A DNA stretch of 44,793 nucleotides from Oscillochloris sp. ZM17-4 (lineage in GTDB: Bacteria; Chloroflexota; Chloroflexia; Chloroflexales; Chloroflexaceae), in NCBI RefSeq assembly GCF_019599295.1, contig NZ_JAIEWN010000009.1:101337-146129 (forward strand). The letters run 5' to 3'. Of the stretch, positions 1-8,235 are shown piece by piece (within the stretch, counting starts at the first letter, position 1; each line of letters begins with the position of its first letter). The position numbers and the translations under genes were made by a program. The notes beneath the pieces are model-generated. The model saw only the letters and a program-made list of their open reading frames with translations. It did not search any database and was not told the DNA's origin.

Positions 1-73
1 TCTGAAACATGCCTTAGACAAGGTTTCTGGTTGCTTTACAGTTTGATGCTATGAATGGCGTTCTACTGCACCA

Positions 74-99
74 AATCTGCAATCTGCAATCTGCAATCT
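74..99. repeat. Heptamer array 1 (AATCTGC units)
   Basis: About 3.7 exact copies of a 7-bp unit. The array ends four bases from the stop codon (104-106, minus strand) of the C25-like gene. Only one arm is visible; a partner arm could lie outside the window. Same unit family as the arrays at 7071, 18144, 25610, 28027 and 31338. Confidence 0.9.
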
Positions 100-103
100 T
101 GTC

Positions 104-2086
104 TTAGATCGCCAGCCGCACCGCCGGGTCGCCCAGGAGCACATAGTTGCGCGCGTCGTTGCGGGCCATCCAGAGCCGCGCGAGCCGCGCCGGGTTGGGC
201 TGTATGCCGTGGCGTATATCCTCAAGCTCCTTTGTCAGGGTGAGCGAGCGAGCGCCCTGGATGACATTGAACTGGTCGGTGGCGCTGCCCGCCGGCATGC
301 CCTTGAGCAGCCGGCCGATCACGTCCTGGAAGGGCTGGATCTGGCTGTCGGCGCCGCCCTCGACCCCGCTGAACGAGTAGGTCCAGGCCCGCTCGATGTG
401 GCCGAGCACCGCCAGCGCCCCGTGCGCCAGCAGACGCTGCGGCAGCTGGGACACAAAGGAGAAGGGGGCGATCTGTGCGCGTGGCTTGCCCGGCTCAAAG
501 GCAAACTCGTCATGCTGGGGGCAGCCGGCGCTGTAGCAGGCGAAGAGGCAGGCGATCATGCCCGCCACATTCAGGTTGCTCATGGCGTCCAGATCCTCGC
601 CGGCCAGCCAGTGCTCGCGCCTGATGCTGCCATACGCGAAATCTGCGGTTAGCAGGGCGCCCTGGTGCATCACCAGCCGGGCCGGGTCGTCGCTCGACCG
701 CAGGCCAATGCCGTGGGTGGCGCTGAAGAGGATCGCCGGCGGCGCGCTGGCGCTCAGCATCCGCGTCAGATTGTCGCGCGTGGCGTCATCGCCCAGGTAG
801 AGCCTGTGTCCGAACCCGAGCCGGGCGGGGGTCGTGTTCGGCGCGCCACTCCACGCGGCCAGCGGGGTGACCAAGTTCTTGGCGCTGCGCTCGGTCGAGG
901 TGTCGCCCTCGTGGCGTGTGCCGATGAAGGCGATCTCTTTGCGCAGGTGGCTGGCCGCGTCGGCGCGAGTCTCCCAGGCCACCACCTGCTCGGCATAGTC
1001 GCGGTAGGCGTCAAGGCGATGCCGCCCGCTCGCGTCCGTGAAGAGCAGCCGGCCCACCCCCCAGAAGACATCCAGCTCGTACTGGAAGCCCCACGGGATA
1101 AAGACATCGTCGTGGGGGTCGAGCGGGCCGGGCCGGCCGACGATCATCAGGTAGAAGGGCACCCCTTGCTTCGGGTCGACCGGGGCCTGGGAGACGCGGT
1201 GGCGCGTGAGCCAGTTGTTCACTGTCTCGCCGGTGCGCACGAGCAGCACCGGCGGCACCTCGCCCCAGTTGTCCCTGAGGCTCTTCTTGCCATCGTCGGT
1301 GTGGCGGCGGAGCCATGCGCCGCAGGAGCTGTCGCCGCTCTGGAAATCGAGGTTGAGCGGGCGGCAGCCCATCTGGCGCATGCGGTGCTGGATGAGCGGC
1401 GCGAGCGCTTTCAGCACCGCCACGTCCTCCTTCGCCCGCACCACCACCGCCCAGCGCGCCTCTGCGATAGTGTCCTGATCGACATCGGCGATTGTGCCAT
1501 AGGTGTGGATGCCGCCAATGAGTCCCCTGGCGATCGTAACCGCCTCTGGCATGGGCTCTCCGCTCGGCGCAAACTCCTCGCTGCGGCAGAAGGCAGCGAC
1601 CTTTGCCTTGTAGATGCTCTCTACGGCCGTGTCTGGCGGCTTGAACTGCCTGTTCTGGGCCATCGCCACAATGTCGCCAGCGGTGATATGGAGCAGGGGT
1701 TGTCCGGTGTGCGCGTCGATCCCGTTGGGGTAGAGCTCCTCGCCGCCCGCGCTCTGCACCAGATTGCGCTGAGGGGATGCCCCGGCCGGAGCCTGCTGGC
1801 GCGGATTGAGGTGCTGATCGAGAAGCTGGGTCAGCGTATCGTACTCGTTGTGAATATTGACAGGGGTGCTGGTCTGTCTGCCAGTGGAAGTCGTCTGCGC
1901 TATGAACTTGGGGAAATCCCGCCGATGGAACAGCTCGGCCAGCCGCTCGATCAGCGCCTGAATCTTCCGCAGCCTATCGCGCTCCTCCTCCTCCTGATGG
2001 CACCCTAGCTGCTCGACGTGCTGCCCCATGAGCTCAGTGGCCCGCTGAAGCGCCTCGTAGATCGTGTCGTAGGGGTCGGTTGCCAT
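104..2086 (-). CDS. C25-like (caspase/gingipain-fold) cysteine peptidase, paralogue 1
   Basis: A 660-residue protein with a probable catalytic His-Cys dyad. The histidine lies in FSATHGIG (about His458) and the cysteine in LFACYSAGCP (about Cys517), the spacing expected of clan CD peptidases. The C-terminus NDARNYVLLGDPAVRL matches the LLGDPA ending typical of gingipain (C25) relatives. The N-terminal 70 residues are charged and helical, probably a coiled coil, followed by a family-specific region starting near EELYPNGID. There is no signal peptide or membrane segment, so a cytoplasmic location is inferred. I chose ATG 2086, which follows AGGAAG at good spacing; an ATG at 2107 would overlap the upstream stop codon. 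It is last of three same-strand paralogues, probably one operon. Substrate and role are unknown. Confidence 0.75.
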   Translation of the reverse strand: MATDPYDTIYEALQRATELMGQHVEQLGCHQEEEERDRLRKIQALIERLAELFHRRDFPKFIAQTTSTGRQTSTPVNIHNEYDTLTQLLDQHLNPRQQAPAGASPQRNLVQSAGGEELYPNGIDAHTGQPLLHITAGDIVAMAQNRQFKPPDTAVESIYKAKVAAFCRSEEFAPSGEPMPEAVTIARGLIGGIHTYGTIADVDQDTIAEARWAVVVRAKEDVAVLKALAPLIQHRMRQMGCRPLNLDFQSGDSSCGAWLRRHTDDGKKSLRDNWGEVPPVLLVRTGETVNNWLTRHRVSQAPVDPKQGVPFYLMIVGRPGPLDPHDDVFIPWGFQYELDVFWGVGRLLFTDASGRHRLDAYRDYAEQVVAWETRADAASHLRKEIAFIGTRHEGDTSTERSAKNLVTPLAAWSGAPNTTPARLGFGHRLYLGDDATRDNLTRMLSASAPPAILFSATHGIGLRSSDDPARLVMHQGALLTADFAYGSIRREHWLAGEDLDAMSNLNVAGMIACLFACYSAGCPQHDEFAFEPGKPRAQIAPFSFVSQLPQRLLAHGALAVLGHIERAWTYSFSGVEGGADSQIQPFQDVIGRLLKGMPAGSATDQFNVIQGARSLTLTKELEDIRHGIQPNPARLARLWMARNDARNYVLLGDPAVRLAI

Positions 2087-2106
2087 AGGTCTTCCTTGCG
2101 CGATCA

Positions 2107-4002
2107 TCAGATCGCCAGCCGCACCGCCGGGTCGCCAAGGAGCAGATAGTTGCGCGCGTCGTTGCGGGCCATCCAGAGCCGCGCCAGCTGCGGCTTGGGC
2201 TTCGCATCGTACAGGAGGTACTCCAGCTCCTCGGTGAGGGTGAGCGAGCGGGCGCCCTGGATGACATTGAACTGGTCGGTGGCGCTGCCCGCCGGGATGC
2301 CGCGCATGAGCCGGCCGAGCACGTCCTGGAAGGGCTGGATCTGGCTGGTCGTCCCGGCTTCGGTGCCGCTGAACGAGTAGGTCCAGGCCCGCTCGACGTG
2401 GCCGAGCACCGCCAGCGCCCCGTTGACCAGCATGCGCTGCGGCAGCTGGGAGATGAAGGGGAAGGGCGCGATCTGCCGGCGCTGTTTGTTGGCGTCGAAG
2501 ATGAACTCATCCTGCTGGGGGCAGCCGATGCCGTAGCAGGCGAAGAGAACGGCGATCATGCCCTCCACGTTCAGGTCGCTCATGGCGCCCAGGTCCGCGC
2601 CGGACAGCCAGTGCTCGGGCCTGATGCTGCCGTACGCGAAGTCAGCGGTCAGCAGCGCGCCCTGGTTCATCACCAGGCGGCTGGGGTCGCTCATGGGCAG
2701 GCCGATGCCGTGAGTGGCGCTGAAGAGCAGGGCCGGCGGCGCGCTGGCGCTCAGCAATCGGGCCAGGTTGTCTTTGGTCGCGTCTGTGCCGAGCGAGACG
2801 GTGTGTTCAAATTGCCGCTCGACGGGGATCTTGCCGCCCTGGCTCCACGCAAGCAGCGGCTTGACCAGCTCCTCGGTGCTGCGCTCGGTCGAGATATCGC
2901 CCTCGTGGCGGGTGCCGAAGAAGGCGAGCTCTTTGCGTAGGCGGCTGGCGGCGTCGGGGCGCTGCTCCCAGGCCACCACCCGCTCGGCGTAGGCCCGGTA
3001 GTCGTCGATCCGGTGCCGGCCGCCCTCGTCGGTGAAGGCCAGCCGGCCCACCCCCCAGAACATGTCCAGCTCATACTGAAAGTTCAGCGGGATGAATGTC
3101 TGGTCGCTGAGGTCGAGCGGGCCGGGGCGGCCGACGATCATCAGGTAGAAGGGCACGCCCTGCGCGGGGTCCACCGGCGCCTGGGATGTGCCGTGGCGCT
3201 TCAGCCAGGCGTTCACCCGCTCGCCGGACTCCACCAGCAGCACGGGCGGCACTGTGATCTCGTCCCACCGGGGCGTCTGCCCGGGCTGCCAGTGGATCGC
3301 GTCTTTGAATGTCCGCGCGCCGCCATCGGTGTGGCGGCTGAGCCAGGCCCCGCAGGACGTGTCGCCGCTCTGGAAGTCAAAGTCGCGCTTGCCGAAGCCC
3401 ATCTGGATCATCCGGTGCTCGATCAGCGGCCAGAGCGCCTTGAGCACCGCCACATCCTCCTGGGCGTGGATCACCACCGCCCAGCCGGCCTCCTGGATCT
3501 TATTCTGATCGATGTCGGCGATGGTGCCGAGATGCTCGGTGACCAGCGACTTCTTGGCCTCGACCGCGACGTCGAGCGGCGGGTCTGTGCTGCTGCCCGG
3601 GTCGTAGCTGGCTATCTTCTTGCGATGAAGCTGTTTGATCTCCGGGTCGATCTGATACGCCTCATCTCTGGTCATCGCCACCACCGCCGCCGCGTTGATG
3701 CGCAGCAGCGGCATGCCGATAACGCCGTCGATCCCGTTCGGGTAGAGCTCCTCGGACTGCTCGCCGCCCCCGGCGTCGAGCAGGATCAGCGGCGCGCGGT
3801 ACTCGTTCTCCGCCGGTGCGGCTTCCGTAGTCGCCGGCGTATCGCCCGCCGGGGGCGTGGGCGCGAGGGTGGCGGTCGGCGCATCGCCGAGGGCCGCCGC
3901 AAAGCTTTGCTCGAGCTGACCAAGGCGCCTCCCGAGATCACCGTAGTCTTGCCTGATAGCGCGCAGCTGGTCATAGAGCGCGCGGGTCTGCTCATCCGCC
4001 AT
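2107..4002 (-). CDS. C25-like (caspase/gingipain-fold) cysteine peptidase, paralogue 2
   Basis: A 631-residue paralogue of the 104-2086 protein, collinear from the EELYPNGID region to the LLGDPAVRLAI end. The probable dyad is His431 (FSATHGIG) and Cys489 (LFACYGIGCP). The N-terminal 35 residues look like a coiled coil and are followed by an Ala/Pro/Thr-rich linker to about residue 65. The start at 4002 is preceded by GGAAAG with seven-base spacing. The stop codon TGA at 2107-2109 lies 20 bases before the chosen start of paralogue 1, so the two are tightly linked. A 23-residue insertion near DAIHWQPGQT distinguishes it from the other two copies. Function is inferred from the fold only. Confidence 0.75.
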   Translation of the reverse strand: MADEQTRALYDQLRAIRQDYGDLGRRLGQLEQSFAAALGDAPTATLAPTPPAGDTPATTEAAPAENEYRAPLILLDAGGGEQSEELYPNGIDGVIGMPLLRINAAAVVAMTRDEAYQIDPEIKQLHRKKIASYDPGSSTDPPLDVAVEAKKSLVTEHLGTIADIDQNKIQEAGWAVVIHAQEDVAVLKALWPLIEHRMIQMGFGKRDFDFQSGDTSCGAWLSRHTDGGARTFKDAIHWQPGQTPRWDEITVPPVLLVESGERVNAWLKRHGTSQAPVDPAQGVPFYLMIVGRPGPLDLSDQTFIPLNFQYELDMFWGVGRLAFTDEGGRHRIDDYRAYAERVVAWEQRPDAASRLRKELAFFGTRHEGDISTERSTEELVKPLLAWSQGGKIPVERQFEHTVSLGTDATKDNLARLLSASAPPALLFSATHGIGLPMSDPSRLVMNQGALLTADFAYGSIRPEHWLSGADLGAMSDLNVEGMIAVLFACYGIGCPQQDEFIFDANKQRRQIAPFPFISQLPQRMLVNGALAVLGHVERAWTYSFSGTEAGTTSQIQPFQDVLGRLMRGIPAGSATDQFNVIQGARSLTLTEELEYLLYDAKPKPQLARLWMARNDARNYLLLGDPAVRLAI

Positions 4003-4044
4003 GCCAGTTCTTTCCGATATCACGGGGGGCGCCGTCTCACGCGC

Positions 4045-4099
4045 GCGGGAGACGGGGGATAGGGGCGCGGCGATGCCGGCACGCGCCCCTGCCTCCCGC
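4045..4099. other. GC-rich hairpin between peptidase genes
   Basis: An inverted repeat with outer arms GCGGGAG/CTCCCGC and inner arms GGGGCGCG (4062-4069) and CGCGCCCC (4082-4089). It lies in the 123-bp gap between the C1A-C25 gene and paralogue 2. It could attenuate or process the operon transcript. There is no clear U-run, so it is not a classic terminator. Confidence 0.5.
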
Positions 4100-4125
4100 T
4101 CGCCTTCAGACTCCCGGCCGCGCAG

Positions 4126-7056
4126 TCAAATAGCCAACTTCACCGCCGGGTCGCCCAGGAGGGCGTAGTTGCGCGCGTCATTGCGGGCCATCCACAGCCG
4201 AGCCAGCAGCGATGGGTTGGGAATACTGCCACCGATCCCCTGCTCAAGCTCCTGAGTCAGGGTGAGCGAACGGGAGCCCTGGATGACATTAAACTGGTCG
4301 GTGGCGCTGCCGACCGGCATGCCTTGCATCAGCCGACTGACTACATCCTGGAATGGCTGGATCTGCGCCTTTACATTCTCGGTGCCGCTAAACGAGTAGG
4401 TCCAGGCCCGCTCGACATGGCCGAGCACTGCCAGTGCGCCCTTCAGCAGCATGCGCTGCGGCAGCTGAGCGATAAACGGGAAGGGCGCGATCTGCTGGCG
4501 CTTTTTGTTGGCATCGAAGATAAACTCGTCCTTGTCGGGGCATCCGGCACCGTAGCAGGCGAAGAGGAGGGCGATCATGCCGTCCAGGTTGGCGCTGCTC
4601 ATGGCGTCCAGATCCTCGCCGGCCATCCAGTGCTCGCGCTTGATGTTGCCGAACTCGAAGTCTGCGGTCACCAGCGATCCCTGGTTCATCACCAGACGAG
4701 CTGGATCGCTCATTGGTAGGCCGACGCCGTGGGAGGCGGTGAACAGCAGGGCCGGCGGGGTACTGGCGGTCAGCAGCGCCTCCAGATTATTCTTGGTGGC
4801 ATCGTCGCCCAGGTAGATGGTCGGATCCTGGTTGAAGCCGACGCGCTTGACGAACTTGCTTTCCTTGTTCCACTTGACCAGCGGCGCAACCAGCTCATCG
4901 GCGCTGCGCTGGGTGGAGTTATCATCCTCGTGGCGCGTGCCGAAGAAGGCGATCTCCTTGCGCAGGCGATTCGCCGCGTCGGCGCGGGTCTCCCATGCCA
5001 CCACCCGCTCGGCGTAGGTCTTGTAGTCATCGAGGCGGTGGTGGCCGCTCACATCGCTGAAGACCAGCCGTCCCACGCCCCAGAAGAAGTCGAGCTCATA
5101 CTGGAAGTGGAGCGAGATATAGATCTTATCATGAGAGTCGAGGGGGCCGGGGCGACCGACGAGCATCAGGTAATAGGGCACGCCGAGGGCAGGGTCGACA
5201 GGCCCCTGCGAGGTGCCGTGGCGCTTCAGCCAGGCGTTTACAGGTTCGTCGGGGCGCACGAGCAGCACCGGCGGCACCTTCCCCCAGGCGTTGGCCAGAG
5301 TCTTCTTGCCGCCATCGGTGTGGCGGCTCATCCATGCACCGCAGGTGGTGTCGCCGCTCTGGAAGTCGAAGTCGAGCTTGCTGAACTCCATCTGGCGCAT
5401 ACGGTGCTGGACGAGGGGCCAGAGCGCCTTGAGCACCGCGACATCCTCCTCGGCATGCACCACCACTGCCCAGCCGGCCTGCTGGATCTGGTTCTGATCG
5501 ACCTCGCCCGTCGTGGCGAAGGAGCCATGTTCCTTTTCTTTGGCAAGGTTTTGCTCATCCTCCCACGAGCGCTCGCCCTTGGCGAACTTCGCCGCCGTAT
5601 CGGTGTCGATCTTGAGCAGCAGCTGTCCAGTGACGCCGTCGACGCCATTGGCATCTAGCTCCTCGTTATCCTCACTCACTCCTTTGTTTAGGAAGACGAG
5701 CGGCCCCGTATAGGGGATGGTCTCCTCCGCAGGGGCGACGGCTGCCGGTTCCGGCGTAGCTGTGGGGGCGGGCCGGGGCAGCTGAGCAGGTGCAGGTGCC
5801 TCTATTGGCGCGGGGGCAGCCTCGTCCTCGTCCTCGTGCGAAGGCATCGGCACACCCAGGATGCGCTGGAGCCGCGTGGTCAGATCATCGACCTGATCCT
5901 TGAGCCCCAGCAGGTCGGCGTAGATCGCCATCAGGTTATCGCTGCCCTCGCCCGAACTGCCGAGGCGGGCCGATCCGGATTTGCCACGCGAGCCGACCTT
6001 CTTCGGCGGCGCGGCCACCTTCTCCTCGAGGACAATACCGTCGGCCACAAAGGCCACAAGGTTCTGGCGGGACACCAGCAGGAAGGGCATGTGGCAGTAG
6101 CCGGGGCCGTCGCTATTGTCCTTGCCCCAGTCGGGGCCCCAGCTGTTTCGCACAATAAAGTAGCCGCCGCCGGGGGCCGTCGCATCGGTGCGGTAGCCCA
6201 CGACACACATGGCATGGCCGCCCTTTGCTTGTTCGCTGGGCAGCGGGAAGCGCAGCCGGCCCAAGATCGTCGCCTGGGTCGCGCCCGTCCAATGCGAGTA
6301 GATCGGCATACCGATCATCACCGGCTTACCCTCAGCCAGCTGGGCCTGGATCTGGTTCACCCCTGTGCTGCCCTTGGGCTGTAGCTGGGTGAAGCCGCTG
6401 ATCCGGCGGCGTTTCGCCTCATCGTAGGCGGGCGCGGGCGGCGTCGGGCCACCGGGCTGGCTGGTATTAGGCTCAGCGTGGTAGGGCCAGGTTCGCTCGG
6501 TGCAGATTCCCACGTCGCGCAGCAGCTGGATGGCCAGGGCCGGATTCGTACCCACATCGCCGGGGATGCCGTCTCGCTCCTTGCAGAGGTAGTAGAGGAA
6601 CTGCTCCGAGAGGTCGGTCGGGTCGCCGCTGAGGATCTGCAGCATTGAGGCCAGGGTGAAGGCCACGCAGGTGTTGCGCTGGCCTTGGTTCTGCGGGTCG
6701 GGGATGCCCCTGGCCTTGGTCAGCGGCTCAACAGCCTCGGGCAGATCGACCACGGTGGCGAAGGACGCCTCAACCTCAGGCACGCCGGTCATATCCAGGC
6801 CCGCGCCGACCTCAAACTCAACCGCGATGTCGAAAGGCGTATCTTGGGGGAGGGCTGCGTTGACGGCGTCGGCGAGGCTCCCCAGCGTGGCATCATCGAC
6901 GCCCAGGACTGCCGCCAGCGTTTTCCGCCCGCTGAAGTTGATCGTGCTGCGGAACTCCTCGGCCGTCGTGATCCAGTATGGGTCTGCCAGCTTCTTACGG
7001 ATCGTCTCGTCAAACCCGGCGATCCCGTCGAGCGGCGTGAGCGTGCGTTCAGGCAT
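4126..7056 (-). CDS. Fusion of papain-like (C1A) and C25-like cysteine peptidases
   Basis: A 976-residue protein with two separate cysteine-peptidase modules. Residues 1-110 form a helical N-terminal region that may resemble helix-hairpin-helix domains. Residues about 112-340 look like papain: oxyanion Gln124 and nucleophile Cys130 in NQGQRNTC, His281 in GGHAMCVVGY, and Asn304 in VRNSWGPDWG. A coiled-coil segment (about 372-400) and an Ala/Pro-rich linker (about 410-448) follow. Residues about 460-976 are the C25-like module, with His776 in TASHGVG and Cys834 in LFACYGAGCP, ending ALLGDPAVKL. ATG 7056 has a strong AAGGAG five bases upstream; the frame extends further upstream only through heptamer repeats. 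No secretion signal is visible. It is first in a three-gene same-strand cluster and could process or activate the two downstream paralogues, which is inference. Confidence 0.8.
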   Translation of the reverse strand: MPERTLTPLDGIAGFDETIRKKLADPYWITTAEEFRSTINFSGRKTLAAVLGVDDATLGSLADAVNAALPQDTPFDIAVEFEVGAGLDMTGVPEVEASFATVVDLPEAVEPLTKARGIPDPQNQGQRNTCVAFTLASMLQILSGDPTDLSEQFLYYLCKERDGIPGDVGTNPALAIQLLRDVGICTERTWPYHAEPNTSQPGGPTPPAPAYDEAKRRRISGFTQLQPKGSTGVNQIQAQLAEGKPVMIGMPIYSHWTGATQATILGRLRFPLPSEQAKGGHAMCVVGYRTDATAPGGGYFIVRNSWGPDWGKDNSDGPGYCHMPFLLVSRQNLVAFVADGIVLEEKVAAPPKKVGSRGKSGSARLGSSGEGSDNLMAIYADLLGLKDQVDDLTTRLQRILGVPMPSHEDEDEAAPAPIEAPAPAQLPRPAPTATPEPAAVAPAEETIPYTGPLVFLNKGVSEDNEELDANGVDGVTGQLLLKIDTDTAAKFAKGERSWEDEQNLAKEKEHGSFATTGEVDQNQIQQAGWAVVVHAEEDVAVLKALWPLVQHRMRQMEFSKLDFDFQSGDTTCGAWMSRHTDGGKKTLANAWGKVPPVLLVRPDEPVNAWLKRHGTSQGPVDPALGVPYYLMLVGRPGPLDSHDKIYISLHFQYELDFFWGVGRLVFSDVSGHHRLDDYKTYAERVVAWETRADAANRLRKEIAFFGTRHEDDNSTQRSADELVAPLVKWNKESKFVKRVGFNQDPTIYLGDDATKNNLEALLTASTPPALLFTASHGVGLPMSDPARLVMNQGSLVTADFEFGNIKREHWMAGEDLDAMSSANLDGMIALLFACYGAGCPDKDEFIFDANKKRQQIAPFPFIAQLPQRMLLKGALAVLGHVERAWTYSFSGTENVKAQIQPFQDVVSRLMQGMPVGSATDQFNVIQGSRSLTLTQELEQGIGGSIPNPSLLARLWMARNDARNYALLGDPAVKLAI

Positions 7057-7070
7057 TCCAGCTCCTTCAA

Positions 7071-7156
7071 AGATTGCAGATTGCAGATTGCAGATTGCAG
7101 ATTGCAGCATCAGTGTACGATACTCATTTGCGATCAACAATCCGCAATCTGCAATC
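7071..7156. repeat. Heptamer array 2, inverted arms (ATTGCAG)
   Basis: The left arm (7071-7107) has about five AGATTGC units. The short right arm (7141-7156) carries the complementary CTGCAAT-type units. It lies directly upstream of the Shine-Dalgarno sequence of the C1A-C25 gene and so would form its 5' untranslated region. Confidence 0.85.
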
Positions 7157-7214
7157 ACATGCGACTGAGGATGCTCTAAGGTACGATAATCTGTAATTAC
7201 ATGCGGCTGAGGAT
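7155..7214. repeat. Short direct repeat copying the 3' end of punA
   Basis: ACATGCGACTGAGGAT (7157-7172) matches ACATGCGGCTGAGGAT (7199-7214) at 15 of 16 bases. The second copy is the genuine end of punA. On the minus strand both copies read ILSRM followed by a stop codon. The extra copy lies between punA and heptamer array 2. Confidence 0.7.
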
Positions 7215-8015
7215 ACCACGGATGAGCGCGGAGAAGCGGGGCTTGGCCTGCTCGCCGGCCTCCAGCACCTCGGCGTGGTTGGCCGGGGGGCCGTCGGGCA
7301 TGGCCAGGTTGGTGATCAGCGAGAAGCCGAGGACGCGCATGCCGCCGTGGATGGCGACGATCACCTCGGGGGCGGTGGACATGCCCACGGCGTCGGCGCC
7401 CCAGATCCGCAGCATACGGATCTCGGCGGCGCTCTCGAAGGCCGGCCCCGAGAGCATGCAGTAGACGCCCTCGCGCAGCGTCGTGCCCTGCGCTGCGGCC
7501 ACCTCGCGGGCCAGGGGCACCAGCTCGTTGTCGAAGGCGCCGACGACGCCGGGGAATCGCGGGCCGAGCCGGTCGTCGTTCTCGCCGCGCAGCGGGTGGT
7601 TGCCGACCATGCCGGGCAGGAAGATCTGGTCGCTGATCCGCATAATATCGCCCACCTGCCAGTCGGGGCGCAGACCGCCGGCGGCGTTGGTGACGATCAG
7701 TGTCTCGCAGCCGAGCGCCTTGAGCACGCGCACCGGGAAGGCCACCTCCTGCATCGAGTGGCCCTCGTAGAAGTGGAATCGACCGCGCATCGCGGCCACC
7801 GGCTTGCCCTCCATCAGCCCGATCGCCAGCTCGCCGCGGTGTCCATGCACCTTCGGCGCGTGGAAGCCGGGGATCTCGGCGTAGGGCACGACGGCGGCCT
7901 GCTCCAGGTCATCGGCCAGGCCGCCCAGGCCCGAGCCGAGGATCAGGCCGACCTTCGGCGTCACCAGCAGGCGCCCGGCGATGGCGGCGCGCGCCTGCTC
8001 GATTAGTTCGTACAT
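7197..8015 (-). CDS. punA: Purine nucleoside phosphorylase
   Basis: A 272-residue trimeric-type purine nucleoside phosphorylase. It cleaves inosine and guanosine-type nucleosides with phosphate to give base and ribose-1-phosphate (cytoplasmic purine salvage). Family signatures are GSGLGG near residue 27 (phosphate binding), GRFHFYEGHS, TNAAGGL, GPAFESAAE, GMSTAPEV and the base-binding ITNLA near residue 240. Length and motif order are complete. ATG 8015 is preceded by GAGG at short spacing. A long heptamer array lies immediately upstream. The gene is separate from the neighbouring PH/SHOCT gene by 218 bp and is probably transcribed alone or by read-through from it. Confidence 0.95.
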   Translation of the reverse strand: MYELIEQARAAIAGRLLVTPKVGLILGSGLGGLADDLEQAAVVPYAEIPGFHAPKVHGHRGELAIGLMEGKPVAAMRGRFHFYEGHSMQEVAFPVRVLKALGCETLIVTNAAGGLRPDWQVGDIMRISDQIFLPGMVGNHPLRGENDDRLGPRFPGVVGAFDNELVPLAREVAAAQGTTLREGVYCMLSGPAFESAAEIRMLRIWGADAVGMSTAPEVIVAIHGGMRVLGFSLITNLAMPDGPPANHAEVLEAGEQAKPRFSALIRGILSRM

Positions 8016-8022
8016 AATTCCT

Positions 8023-8106
8023 CAGGGTACAGGGTGCAGGGTGCAGGGTACAGGGTGCAGGGTGCAGGGTGCAGGGTGCAGGGTGTAGGGTGCAGGGTGC
8101 AGGGTG
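8023..8106. repeat. Heptamer array 3 (CAGGGTG/CAGGGTA, 12 units)
   Basis: Twelve consecutive 7-bp units, nearly all CAGGGTG with some CAGGGTA and one TAGGGTG. This is the longest single-arm array in the window. It lies just upstream of the punA start. A shorter CTGTCCC array 105 bp away (8212-8235) is a partial inverted partner. Confidence 0.95.
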
Positions 8107-8211
8107 CCTCTACGGTTTGACGTAACGTGCTTTGGGGCATAGGAACGTGACGGGTTGGTCTGCTCTCGGCTCTAGCGCCATCATACGATAGCCTACGAGC
8201 GCCTATCTAGC

Positions 8212-8235
8212 CCTGTCCCCTGTCCCCTGTCCCCT
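8212..8235. repeat. Heptamer array 3, partner arm (CTGTCCC)
   Basis: Just over three units of CTGTCCC, running into the stop codon (8234-8236, minus strand) of the PH/SHOCT gene. It can pair partly with the CAGGGTA array at 8023-8106. The 105 bp between the arms hold nothing I can recognise. Confidence 0.8.

Noticed and set aside
665-2008. 447-residue plus-strand open frame opposite the first peptidase
   Set aside because: The minus-strand frame has clear catalytic motifs and a ribosome site; the plus frame has neither.
8023-8106. CRISPR-like array
   Set aside because: The units are 7 bp with no spacers, and no cas genes are present.
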